From positions 2,102,001 through 2,166,000 of the forward strand of contig NZ_AP019782.1 of the NCBI RefSeq assembly GCF_019669985.1: a DNA stretch of 64,000 bases, in the 5' to 3' direction. Origin of the DNA: Methylogaea oryzae (GTDB lineage Bacteria; Pseudomonadota; Gammaproteobacteria; Methylococcales; Methylococcaceae). The notes below the pieces were generated by a model. That model saw nothing but the letters and a program-made list of their open reading frames with translations. It made no database searches and was not told where the DNA came from. Made by a program: the position numbers and the translations under genes. Of this stretch, positions 17,444-26,494 are shown one piece after another; the first letter of the stretch is position 1, and every line of letters begins with the position of its first letter.

Positions 17444-20400
17444 ACATGCCGACTGCCCAGCGCGGCTTCACCGCCGAAATCGTCCGCGTCTTCATCACGT
17501 CCAAACTGTCCCTGCTGCTGCTGATCGCCTGTCTGCTGGCGGGCCTGGCGGCACTGCTGCTGACGCCCCGCGAGGAAGAACCGCAGATCGTCGTGCCGGT
17601 GGCCGACGTGTTCGTGCGCATGCCCGGCGCTTCCGCCGAGGAAGTGGAAAAGCTGGTGGCCACCGTGCTGGAAGCCCGTTTGCGCGAAGTGGACGGCGTG
17701 GAGTACGTCTACTCGGCGTCCCGCGAAGGCGAGGCCATGGTGACGGTGCGCTTCTACGTGGGCGAAAGCCGCGAGGACAGCCTGCTCAAGGTGTGGAACA
17801 AGCTGATGTCCAATCAGGACATCATTCCCCCCGGCGTCAAGGACTGGGTGGTCAAGCCGGTGGAAATCGACGACGTGCCCATCGTCACCCTGACGCTGTC
17901 GTCCGCCAACCCGGTCTACGACACCGCCGCCCTGCGCCGCCTGGCGGACGAATTGAAGGACAAGCTGGGCGAAGTGGAGGACAGCGGCAAGATCGCCGTG
18001 ATCGGCGGCGAAGCTCGCCGCGCCTTGATCTATCCCGACACCGCCAAGCTGGCGGCGCGCGGCCTGACCGTGCTGGAGCTGATGCGCGCCCTGAACGCCG
18101 CCAACGTCAGCGTGCAGGCCGGCCGTTTCGACACCGGCAACCGCACCCTGCAACTGGACGCCGGCCCGGAACTGCGCAGCGTGGAGGAGTTGGCCTCCCT
18201 GGTGGTGGCCGCGCCGGAAGGCCGGCCGGTGTACCTGCGCGACGTGGCCGAGGTGCGCGACGGCGTGGCGGAGGCGGAAAGCTATACCCGCATCGGTTTC
18301 GGCCAGTCCGCCACGGACAGCAAGAAAGTGGGCGCAACCGCCGACGCCAAACCCGGCGAAGAGCGCCAGGCGGTCACCGTCGCCGTCTCCAAGCGCAAGG
18401 GCGCCAACGCCGTGGCGGTGGCCGAGCACACCATCCAGACCATGGAAGGCCTGTACGGCAAGCTGATCCCCGAGGACGTCACCGTCAGCGTCACCCGCGA
18501 TTACGGCGAAACAGCCAACCACAAGGTCAACGAGTTGGTAAAGCACTTGATGATCGCCATCGCCACCATCATCGTGCTGCTGGCTCTGACCCTCGGCCCC
18601 AAGGAATCTTTCATCGTCGCCCTGGCCGTGCCCATGACCCTGGGCGTGACCTTGCTGTTCGACCTGGTGTTCGGCTACACCATCAACCGCGTCACCCTGT
18701 TCGCGCTGATCCTGTCCTTAGGCCTGCTGGTGGACGACCCGATTGTGGACGTAGAAAACATCTACCGCCACTTCCAGCTGCGCAAGGAACCGCCTTTGGA
18801 AGCGGCGCTCACCGCCGTGGACGAGGTGCGGCCGCCGACCATCTTCGCGACTTTCACGGTGATCGTCTCCTTCCTGCCGCTGTTTTTCATCACCGGCATG
18901 ATGGGGCCGTACATGGGGCCCATGGCCTTCAACGTGCCCATCGCCATGCTCATGTCGCTGCTGGTGGCTTTCACCGTCACGCCCTGGGCCAGCTATTACC
19001 TGCTGCAAAGCGAATACGGCAAGGGCGGCCACGGCGCGTTCGACCTCAAGGCGACCTGGTCCTACCGTTTCTACCAGAAAGCGTTAGGCGCATTGATCGT
19101 CACGCCGCAGCGGGCCAAGTGGTTCCTGTGGGCCATGCTGCTGGCCTTCGTCGCCGCCGCCCTGTTGGCGGTGACCCGCGCCGTGCCCTTGAAGCTGCTG
19201 CCCTTCGACAACAAAAACGAGCTGCAACTGGTCATCGACCTGCCGCGCGGCACCACACTGGAGGAAACCGACGGCGTGGCCCGCGCCCTGGGCGATTATT
19301 TGGCCAGCGTCAACGAAGTCACCGACTACGAAACCTACAGCGGCGTCGCTTCGCCCATGGACTTCAACGGCATGGTGCGCCACTACTATTTGCGCCGCGG
19401 CGGCCACCTGGCGGAAATCCGCATCAACCTGCTGCCGAAAGAGAAGCGCAAGCAGCAGTCCCACGAAATCGCCCTGCGCATCCGCCCGGACATCGAGCGC
19501 ATCGGCAGGGAGCACGGCGCCAACGTCAAGATCGTCGAGACGCCGCCGGGGCCGCCGGTGTTGTCCACTTTCGTAGCGGAAGTCTACGGCCCGCTGGACA
19601 AGGATTACGACGAGCTGGCGCAGATCACCGAAGGCGTGCGCCAGGAGATCGAGCACATCGACGGCGTGGTGGACGTGGACGATCTGGTGGACGAGCCGCA
19701 ATCCAAGCTGCGTTTCGAACTGAACCGGCAGAAAGCCGCCCTGCACGGCATCAGCGTGCAGGACGTGGCGGAGACCCTGCGCATCGCCCTGGGCGGCGGC
19801 CAAGCCGGCACGATCCACGCACCGGCCGAACGCCAGCCCTTGGAAATCGTCGTGCGACTGCCCCGCGCCGAACGCTCGGCCGGAGCCGATTTGCTGGCCC
19901 TGCGGGTGAAGGCGCAGGACGGCCGGCTGGTGCCGTTGGGCGAACTGGGCGCCGTCCACGAAGAGAAAGTGGACCGCACCATCTACCACAAGAACCTCAA
20001 GCGGCTGAATTATGTCACCGCCGAAATGGCCGGCCGCAGCCCGGTGGAAGCGGTGTTCGACTGGTGGGACATCGAGGAAGCCAAGCCCATGCCCGCCGGC
20101 TACTCGGTGGACCTGGCCGGCGAAGGCGAGTGGAAAATCACCGTGGACGTGTTCCGCGACCTGGGGCTGGCCTTCGGCGCGGCCTTGCTGATGATCTACG
20201 TGCTGCTGGTGGCGCAGACCGGCTCGCTGAGCCTGCCCCTGGTCATCATGGTGGCGATTCCCTTGACCATCATCGGCATCATGCCCGGCTTCTGGCTGTT
20301 GAACCTGTTCACCACGCCGGTGGCGGGATTCGACACGCCCATCCTGTTCACCGCCACCGGCATGATCGGCATGATCGCCCTGGCCGGCATCGTCGTGCGC

Positions 20401-20676
20401 AACTCCATCATCCTCATCGACTTCATCGGCAAGCTGCGCGACCAGGGCAAGGAACTCACCGACGCCCTCATCGAAGCCGGCGCCACGCGCCTCAGGCCCA
20501 TCTTCCTCACCGCCGGCGCCGCCATGTTCGGCTCCTTCGTCATCACCCTGGACCCGATCTTCTCCGGCCTGGCCTGGAGCTTCATCTTCGGCATCTTCGC
20601 CTCCACCGCTTTTTCCCTATTGGTGGTGCCGGTGGTGTATTACCTGTTGAATCGGGAAACGCCGACGGCAGGATAG
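17440..20676 (+). CDS. RND-family efflux permease
   Basis: Inner-membrane proton-driven pump of 1078 residues from ATG 17440; the in-frame extension upstream is antisense-like noise over the adaptor. Twelve membrane helices and two large periplasmic loops follow the RND plan. The proton-relay helix 4 reads LGLLVDDPIVDVENIYRH with Asp432 and Asp433, rather than the DD.IV.VEN of AcrB or the DG..V..EN of heavy-metal pumps. Later conserved segments include GMIGMIALAGIVVRNSIILIDFI and ATRLRPIFLTAGAAMFG. Residues 288-305 carry a short charged insertion (SATDSKKVGATADAKPGE). Substrate unknown. Confidence 0.94.
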   Translation: MNMPTAQRGFTAEIVRVFITSKLSLLLLIACLLAGLAALLLTPREEEPQIVVPVADVFVRMPGASAEEVEKLVATVLEARLREVDGVEYVYSASREGEAMVTVRFYVGESREDSLLKVWNKLMSNQDIIPPGVKDWVVKPVEIDDVPIVTLTLSSANPVYDTAALRRLADELKDKLGEVEDSGKIAVIGGEARRALIYPDTAKLAARGLTVLELMRALNAANVSVQAGRFDTGNRTLQLDAGPELRSVEELASLVVAAPEGRPVYLRDVAEVRDGVAEAESYTRIGFGQSATDSKKVGATADAKPGEERQAVTVAVSKRKGANAVAVAEHTIQTMEGLYGKLIPEDVTVSVTRDYGETANHKVNELVKHLMIAIATIIVLLALTLGPKESFIVALAVPMTLGVTLLFDLVFGYTINRVTLFALILSLGLLVDDPIVDVENIYRHFQLRKEPPLEAALTAVDEVRPPTIFATFTVIVSFLPLFFITGMMGPYMGPMAFNVPIAMLMSLLVAFTVTPWASYYLLQSEYGKGGHGAFDLKATWSYRFYQKALGALIVTPQRAKWFLWAMLLAFVAAALLAVTRAVPLKLLPFDNKNELQLVIDLPRGTTLEETDGVARALGDYLASVNEVTDYETYSGVASPMDFNGMVRHYYLRRGGHLAEIRINLLPKEKRKQQSHEIALRIRPDIERIGREHGANVKIVETPPGPPVLSTFVAEVYGPLDKDYDELAQITEGVRQEIEHIDGVVDVDDLVDEPQSKLRFELNRQKAALHGISVQDVAETLRIALGGGQAGTIHAPAERQPLEIVVRLPRAERSAGADLLALRVKAQDGRLVPLGELGAVHEEKVDRTIYHKNLKRLNYVTAEMAGRSPVEAVFDWWDIEEAKPMPAGYSVDLAGEGEWKITVDVFRDLGLAFGAALLMIYVLLVAQTGSLSLPLVIMVAIPLTIIGIMPGFWLLNLFTTPVAGFDTPILFTATGMIGMIALAGIVVRNSIILIDFIGKLRDQGKELTDALIEAGATRLRPIFLTAGAAMFGSFVITLDPIFSGLAWSFIFGIFASTAFSLLVVPVVYYLLNRETPTAG

Positions 20677-20680
20677 AAGG

Positions 20681-20704
20681 AAGACGCCCCCGGAGGGGCG
20701 TCTT
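20681..20704 (+). terminator. Hairpin terminator after the RND operon
   Basis: Perfect 10-bp stem AAGACGCCCC / GGGGCGTCTT with loop CGGA, five bases after the pump stop codon. The tail TTGTCC is only weakly T-rich, so termination may be partial. Confidence 0.75.
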
Positions 20705-20795
20705 GTCCATTGCCGGCCGCTTTGGCATCATCCTTCCGGTGCGAAGCGGAACGGCTAGCCCGCCGCTTCAGGGAAAAACGCAAAGGAACGAGGGA

Positions 20796-21260
20796 ATGAC
20801 GATGCGAAACCTTGCGATGGCGCTGTTGTTGCTGGCGGGACTCCCCGCCCTGGCCGATGTGTACAAATGGAAGGATGCCGACGGGCGAACGCATTATTCC
20901 GACAGGGCCGCCGGCGCGGTCGGGGCCGAGCGGATGCACGCCCAAGACGGGGCCGCCGCCGGCCCGCCGGCCATTCCCGCCGCACAATCGGCCAAGCCTG
21001 CCAACCCGGCCGAGGCCGTACGACAGGATGTCACCCTCTATACCCGTCCCGACTGCCCTTACTGCAAACTCGCCAAGGCCGATCTGCGCCGACGGGGCGT
21101 GCCTTACGCGGAACGGGACATCGAACGTTCGCCACGGGCGCGGAAGGAATTCGAAGCGATCGGAGGGCGGGGCGTGCCGATTCTATTGGTGGGGTCGCAA
21201 CGGCTGGACGGTTATTCCAAGCAAGGCTACGGCGACGCGCTCACCTTCGGCGGTCATTAA
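20796..21260 (+). CDS. Exported DUF4124-glutaredoxin fusion protein
   Basis: A 154-residue protein with a signal peptide (LAMALLLLAGLPALA), a DUF4124 segment (DVYKWKDADGRTHYSDRA), a Pro/Ala linker and a C-terminal glutaredoxin domain with the redox motif DCPYC (TRPDCPYCKLAK), the cis-Pro loop GRGVPILLVG, and the GSH-site region DGYSKQGYGDALT. It probably works as a thiol-disulfide protein in the periplasm. The start may be 20796 or 20802; both have a ribosome site (AAAGGA or GAGGGA). It is separated from the RND operon by a hairpin. Confidence 0.88.
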   Translation: MTMRNLAMALLLLAGLPALADVYKWKDADGRTHYSDRAAGAVGAERMHAQDGAAAGPPAIPAAQSAKPANPAEAVRQDVTLYTRPDCPYCKLAKADLRRRGVPYAERDIERSPRARKEFEAIGGRGVPILLVGSQRLDGYSKQGYGDALTFGGH

Positions 21261-21286
21261 CCGCGCCGAGCGCGGCGTTAGGGCGA

Positions 21287-24200
21287 CTAGCGCCGCGTCG
21301 AGCACCAGGCCAGGAAATCCTCCGCCGGCATGGGGCGGGCGATGCCGTAGCCTTGGCCGATTTCGCAACCCAGGTCCAGCAGGGCTTGGAAATGCTCCAC
21401 CGTCTCCACGCCTTCCGCCACGGTTTTGCGGCCGAAAGTGTGGGCCAGGGCGATAACGCCTTGCACGATGGAACGGTCGCCTTCATCCACCAGCATGTCG
21501 CGGATAAAGGTCTGATCGATTTTCAGCGTCTCCGCCGGCAGATTGCGCAAATAGGTCAACGACGAATAGCCGGTACCGAAGTCGTCCAGGGCGCAGCTCA
21601 CGCCCATGGCCCGGCAGGCCTCGATGAGTTGCGAAACTTTGGGAATGTCGATCAGCGCCGCCGTTTCCAGGATTTCGATCTCCAGGCAGTTGGCTGGGAG
21701 ATGGGGATAACGGGCCAGTTCGTGCCGCAACCTTGCGACGAAATCGCCGGATTGCAAGTGCGCGGCGGAAACGTTGATGCTGACCTCGATCTTCAAGCCG
21801 GCTTGATGCCATGCGGCCAGTTGCGCCAGCGCGGTGTCGATCACCCATTCGCCTAAAATGACTTCCAATTCGGAATGCTCGATCGCCGGCAGGAACTCCA
21901 GCGGCGGCAGCAGCCCCCGTTCCGCATGCCGCCAACGGATCAAGGCCTCCGCGCCGACCACGCGCTGCGTGCGCAGGTTCACCTTGGGCTGGTAATACAG
22001 CACGAATTCGTTATCGCGCAGCCCCTGCTCGATCCGGGTGACGGCTTGGTGGCGGGTGCGGGTGGCTGCATCCAAGGTCGGATCGTACGTGTGGCAACAG
22101 TTTTTTCCCGACTGCTTGGCGATGTACATGGCCTGGTCGGCGTGGCGCAGCAAAGTGTCCGGGTCCTCGTCGTCCTCGGGGTAAAGGGTGACGCCGATAC
22201 TGGCCGTCACGACGAAATGCTGCCCATGGATCATCACCGGTTCGGCGATGGCGTGCAGCAGCCGCTTCAGGGTAATGTCGCACTCCTCCTCGCTGTCCAG
22301 CCCCAGCAGCAACACGACGAATTCGTCCCCGCCCAGCCGCGCCACGGTGTCGCCGCCGCGCAGGGTATGATCGATGCGCCGGGCGATTTCGATCAGCATG
22401 AGGTCGCCGGCTTCGTGCCCCAGCGTATCGTTGACCGGCTTGAAGCCGTCCAGGTCCAGGTAACACACGGCCAGCAGCTTGGCTTCCCGCCGCGATCGGG
22501 CCAAAGCCTGCTTCATGCGGTCCACCAGCAACACGCGATTGGGTACGCCGGTGAGCGCGTCGTAATGGGCGATATGCTCCAGCTGGCTTTCGTGTTGTTT
22601 AAGCAGGCTGATGTCGGAAAAAATCCCGACGTAGTGGGTCACTTCGCCCTGGCTGTCGCCGATGGTGGAAATGGTGATCCATTCGGGATACACCTCGCCG
22701 TTTTTTTTGCGGTTCCATAATTCGCCGCTCCAATGGCCGCTGGCACGAACCGCTCGCCACATGGCTTCGTAAAAATCCCCCCCCTGGCGGCCGGATTTGA
22801 GCATGCGCGGATTCTGGCCCAGCATCTCCTCGCGGCTATAGCCGGTGATGCGGCTGAACGCCTCGTTGACATCCAGGATATTGCCTTTGGCGTCGGTGAT
22901 GATGATGCCTTCCAGCGTGGACTCGAACACGCGCGCCGTCAGGCGCAGCCTTTCCTCGGCCTGCTTGCGTTCGGTAATGTCGGTTACTGTGCCCACGTAG
23001 CCGATGATGCCGCCGGTGCTCTCGTCGATTTCGGCAACCGCGCGCCCGATCACCCAGGCCACTTGTCCCTGGCGATTGCAAAAACGATATTCCAGCGAAA
23101 ACTGGGGGTTTTCCCGAACCGAGCGATTCCACTCGTCGAACACGACGTCCCGGTCGTCGGGATGAAGGGCGTCGGCCCATCCCGCCCCCATGGCTTCGGC
23201 GGCGGACAGGCCGGCGATGGCCGACCATCGTTCGTTGACGTAAATGCAGTCACCCTGCGTGTCGCACCTGAAAATCCCCACCGGCGCCACGGCGGCCAGG
23301 GTGCGGAAGCGCTCCTCGCTCACGCGCAGCGCCTGCTCCGCCGCCTGGCGCCGCGCCTCGCTGTCGAACACGTCCAAGGCGAAACCGACGTCCGATGTCA
23401 TGGAAAGCAGCAAATCGACGTTTTGCTCGTCAAAGGCGTTCTTTTCCGCATGATAAAGCGTCAGCACCGCATAGGGATTGCCGTTTCGCATGACCGGGAA
23501 TGCAGCGCTGGCGTGCCACTTGCCGAAATGGCTGGCGCGCAATCGCCAAGGGGTTGTCGTGGAGCTGGTCTGGAAATCCTGCAACAGCACCGCGCGGGCC
23601 TCGCGGAACGCGGTGCCGGTGGGGCCGCACCCCTCCGGTTCATCGGCGTTGGTGGAAATGACGATACCGTCCAAATACTCCGGGTTGGCGCCGTATCGGG
23701 CCGCCGGCTGGATCCGGTCGGACCCGGGCGTCCGGGTTCCGATCCACGCCAACTTCATGCCGCCCTCCTCCACCGCGATCCGGCAAACGGCATCGAACAG
23801 CTCGGCCTCGCTACGGGCGTGCATGCTGGCGTGGTTGGTTTTCGCCAAAGCCGCGTAAATGCGCGACAGTTGCCGAATGCGCTCTTCGCTGCGTTTGCGC
23901 TCGGTAATGTCGGTATGGGTGCCGCACATGCGCAACGCTCGGCCGTCGCTGTCGCGTCCGACCACCTTGGCGCAATCCAGTATCCAACGGTAGCCGCCGT
24001 CCTTGGTCAACATGCGGTATTCGAAACGGTGCTGCGGCGTTAAGCCGGCCAAATGGTCGCTGATGGATTTCCAGGCGACCTCCCGGTCCTCCGGAACGAC
24101 GAAATCCATCCACTGCTTGACCGTTTGGCGGATCTCCTCGTGGGTGTATCCCAACATCTCCGCCCAGCGGGCGTTGCGCTGAACGCTGTTGGTTTCCATA

Positions 24201-24943
24201 TTCCAATCCCAGAAACCCAGCTCGCCGCCCTCCAGCACCAAGCGCAGCTGCTCGGCGCGCTCCCGCAGGGCCTCTTCGACCTGCCGGCGCTCGCCGATTT
24301 CGTCGGCCAAACGGGCGTTCTGTTCGGATATCTCGCGGGTTTGCTCCTCAACCCGCCGCGTCAAGGAACGATTGAACCGCTCCAATTCGTCGGCGGCTTG
24401 GCGCAACCGCAAATGGTCCAACGCGTGATCCCCCAGCCATTGCGCCAACAAGGCATACAAGCGGGTCAGCGCCTCCACCCGCTCTTCCGCCAGGACCGGC
24501 ACCTTGGCGACCGCCGCCATATAGGCCTCTTCGTCGAAGCCGTAGCGGGCCGCCCGCTGGCGGAACGCCTCCAAATCCGGCGGGGAGGAGAAAAATTGGC
24601 CGGTAAACACATTGGCGACGTGCCGGCCGGCGACGACGATGGGCGCAGCCGTATCGACCAGGCCGTTCAAGCAACCGTACACAGCGTATGGCTCGCCCTT
24701 CAGCAGACGGTTGGCCAGGGCGGTATCGCTTTCGACGCAAAGGCGGCAGGTATCCGGATGGACCCGATGAAATTTGACGCAGACGTCCTGCCAGCCGGAG
24801 CGGGTCAATACCGTGCCGTCCACATCGATCACCGCGTTGGCCACGCCGATGACGTGGTGGAAGCTATCGGTCAACGCCTGCAAACGCTCCACGTCGACCA
24901 AATCGGCGAAGCGCAAGGATTCAGTGGGGGACTTCGTATCCAT
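21287..24943 (-). CDS. PocR-PAS-GAF-PAS-PAS-GGDEF-EAL sensory c-di-GMP protein
   Basis: A 1218-residue soluble cyclic-di-GMP turnover protein. Approximate order: PocR ligand-binding domain (10-170, with FHRVHPDTCRLCVESD and AVYGCLNGLVD), PAS (230-355), GAF (380-535), PAS (545-670), PAS (675-800), GGDEF (810-970) and EAL (980-1218). The cyclase signature is intact (ARLGGDEFVVLLLG), as are phosphodiesterase motifs (GAEALIRWRH, LDDFGTGYSSLTYL, LKIDQTFIRD), so both activities are possible. I preferred ATG 24943 (MDTKSPTES) over an upstream TTG at 24982 in the same frame. It converges on the glutaredoxin gene and appears monocistronic. Confidence 0.93.
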   Translation of the reverse strand: MDTKSPTESLRFADLVDVERLQALTDSFHHVIGVANAVIDVDGTVLTRSGWQDVCVKFHRVHPDTCRLCVESDTALANRLLKGEPYAVYGCLNGLVDTAAPIVVAGRHVANVFTGQFFSSPPDLEAFRQRAARYGFDEEAYMAAVAKVPVLAEERVEALTRLYALLAQWLGDHALDHLRLRQAADELERFNRSLTRRVEEQTREISEQNARLADEIGERRQVEEALRERAEQLRLVLEGGELGFWDWNMETNSVQRNARWAEMLGYTHEEIRQTVKQWMDFVVPEDREVAWKSISDHLAGLTPQHRFEYRMLTKDGGYRWILDCAKVVGRDSDGRALRMCGTHTDITERKRSEERIRQLSRIYAALAKTNHASMHARSEAELFDAVCRIAVEEGGMKLAWIGTRTPGSDRIQPAARYGANPEYLDGIVISTNADEPEGCGPTGTAFREARAVLLQDFQTSSTTTPWRLRASHFGKWHASAAFPVMRNGNPYAVLTLYHAEKNAFDEQNVDLLLSMTSDVGFALDVFDSEARRQAAEQALRVSEERFRTLAAVAPVGIFRCDTQGDCIYVNERWSAIAGLSAAEAMGAGWADALHPDDRDVVFDEWNRSVRENPQFSLEYRFCNRQGQVAWVIGRAVAEIDESTGGIIGYVGTVTDITERKQAEERLRLTARVFESTLEGIIITDAKGNILDVNEAFSRITGYSREEMLGQNPRMLKSGRQGGDFYEAMWRAVRASGHWSGELWNRKKNGEVYPEWITISTIGDSQGEVTHYVGIFSDISLLKQHESQLEHIAHYDALTGVPNRVLLVDRMKQALARSRREAKLLAVCYLDLDGFKPVNDTLGHEAGDLMLIEIARRIDHTLRGGDTVARLGGDEFVVLLLGLDSEEECDITLKRLLHAIAEPVMIHGQHFVVTASIGVTLYPEDDEDPDTLLRHADQAMYIAKQSGKNCCHTYDPTLDAATRTRHQAVTRIEQGLRDNEFVLYYQPKVNLRTQRVVGAEALIRWRHAERGLLPPLEFLPAIEHSELEVILGEWVIDTALAQLAAWHQAGLKIEVSINVSAAHLQSGDFVARLRHELARYPHLPANCLEIEILETAALIDIPKVSQLIEACRAMGVSCALDDFGTGYSSLTYLRNLPAETLKIDQTFIRDMLVDEGDRSIVQGVIALAHTFGRKTVAEGVETVEHFQALLDLGCEIGQGYGIARPMPAEDFLAWCSTRR

Positions 24944-25319
24944 GGGCGTCGTATCTGCAAAAAATCGCCAAAAGGCGGCCAACGGCCGACATCTTTTTCT
25001 GGGCTGTGTAAGTGCCTACACCTTAATTTAAGCCCATCTCGGCGTATTTTTCAGATCAGTGACAAAGCGCGTTGAAGGCACCAGCCATTGCGGAATGGCG
25101 CGCTCGGATTACCAGACGTTCTCGTGAGCTCGACCGATCACAACGCGCTCGGCAGGAGCGTGGGCCATGGGGCAAGGATGGGTCCAGGTAACGGTGGCCG
25201 CATTGCGGAACGTGGCTAGAACCAACGGCCCCGAATCTTCATATCGAGCTTATCATCCTCCGTAGGAGCAATGGCGCTCCTTGCGGCGACGAAGACCGCT
25301 TTCTAGAAAACGGCGTTTC
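24944..25319. other. Intergenic region upstream of the PocR-GGDEF-EAL gene
   Basis: About 375 bases with no supported gene; the frames that cross it are antisense to the coiled-coil gene that follows. It should hold the promoter of the c-di-GMP gene and the 3' end signals of the minus-strand coiled-coil gene. One hairpin (25260-25286) is visible. Composition changes here toward more A and T, marking the left border of the accessory patch. Confidence 0.6.
25260..25286 (-). repeat. Hairpin downstream of the coiled-coil gene
   Basis: Stem AGGAGC / GCTCCT (25264-25269 with 25276-25281), extendable through a mismatch to CCG / CGG, with loop AATGGC. It lies about 35 bases beyond the stop of the minus-strand gene at 25320. 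Without a T-tract it could be a REP-like element or a weak terminator. Confidence 0.4.
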
Positions 25320-26357
25320 TCACCATCCCGCCGGACAATAACTGTCAGTTTCGGCAGGCAGAAACGGCTTATCGGCATCGAGGGCCGCTGCGAGTTCCAG
25401 AAGCGCCTCTTTAAAGGTCGTGGTTGTAGCACCGACTTCGCCTTTAAAAAACGGCAGCCGCGCAATATTCCGGCCCAACGACTCGTAGAGCAACTTAAGG
25501 TCGGTTTCATGGCCTTTAACGGTGATATCGAGCAAGTTACCCATTTTCTGCCAAAAAACACCGCCGCTAGTCAGAAAAACGACTACGGCCTTCATGTCCG
25601 ATAACCTCCGGTCCAGTTCCTCCCGCATCTTTGACAGGCCGGAAGACGTTTTCGCCAAGTTTTCCTTTTCGTTTAGCATCGCCGTTTTCAGCGTTTCTAC
25701 CTGGATCAGCGTTTCTTTATTATGCCGTAGGCGCAGCTCCGTATCCTTCAAAGTATTAGAAAGACTATTGTATTGTCCGATGTCGTCATCGATCAACGTG
25801 CGTATCGCGAGGTATTGGCCATAGCCTGGAACCCAAAACCACTGGCTTAATTCCTTAAGTTTTTCGTCACGAACGCGTAAACTCGCTGCTGCGTTATTCA
25901 AATGCGAACGTAAGCTATCGATTTCGTCCCTCGTGATTTTTTGATCCTCGGTTGCCTTTGCGAGTGTCGCGTCCAGTTCGTCGATTTTTTTTCTTAGCGC
26001 GACTTCTTGTTGAAAGATATCCCCGACGCGAATCGACAATGCCACGACACGATTCAAACAGGTGTCGTGCTGTTTATTCGCTAAATCCAAAGCCCGCGCA
26101 CTCGCCTTTCTCAATTCCCTCACGGAATTCGAGGCATCGCCAAAGGCTTGTTGTGCCTGGTCGGCATCGCCGGCGTTAATGAACTCAATGGAGCGGGTGA
26201 GTTGTTCGATGGCGCTGTTTGTTTGTTCCACATAAGTGTCGGCGGTCGCGCCTTCCATGCCGATCAGTAGAGCAACCAAAAAATAGATGGCGCCCATAAC
26301 AACACGTGATGCCAAGCGATATTTTCCGACGCAGATAGTCGTGTTGTAAGCATTCAT
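25320..26357 (-). CDS. Exported alpha-helical coiled-coil protein of unknown function
   Basis: A 345-residue protein I do not recognise. It has a Sec-type signal (VVMGAIYFLVALLIGMEGATA, probable cleavage near residue 39), then almost continuous heptad-like helices (residues 40-170 and 195-250). Two hydrophobic interruptions stand out: WFWVPGYGQYLAIR (173-186) and MKAVVVFLTSGGVFWQKMGNLL (255-276). Length and a helical bundle with a hydrophobic element resemble subunits of multi-part alpha-pore-forming toxins, but that is an architectural comparison only. It lies 137 bases downstream of the 606-residue helical protein on the same strand, probably one transcription unit. Its codons are richer in A/T than in flanking genes, a sign of transfer. 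An alternative start is ATG 26297. Confidence 0.75.
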   Translation of the reverse strand: MNAYNTTICVGKYRLASRVVMGAIYFLVALLIGMEGATADTYVEQTNSAIEQLTRSIEFINAGDADQAQQAFGDASNSVRELRKASARALDLANKQHDTCLNRVVALSIRVGDIFQQEVALRKKIDELDATLAKATEDQKITRDEIDSLRSHLNNAAASLRVRDEKLKELSQWFWVPGYGQYLAIRTLIDDDIGQYNSLSNTLKDTELRLRHNKETLIQVETLKTAMLNEKENLAKTSSGLSKMREELDRRLSDMKAVVVFLTSGGVFWQKMGNLLDITVKGHETDLKLLYESLGRNIARLPFFKGEVGATTTTFKEALLELAAALDADKPFLPAETDSYCPAGW

Positions 26358-26494
26358 GATGTTTTTTCGTTTCTGTAGAAAACCGGTTAGGTCAACGCCA
26401 TTTTAATCGGCGCACGAAGCGAAACCTGTACCGTCACGGAACCGCTTGTGCGCCGGAGATGTTTATAATGGCCTGCGTGCAGGAAAGACCGAGG

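Noticed and set aside
17793..20676. Long plus-strand frame over the RND pump continuing into the glutaredoxin gene
   Set aside because: Arg/His-rich translation in the +1 frame of the pump; only the final part (20796-21260) is a real gene.
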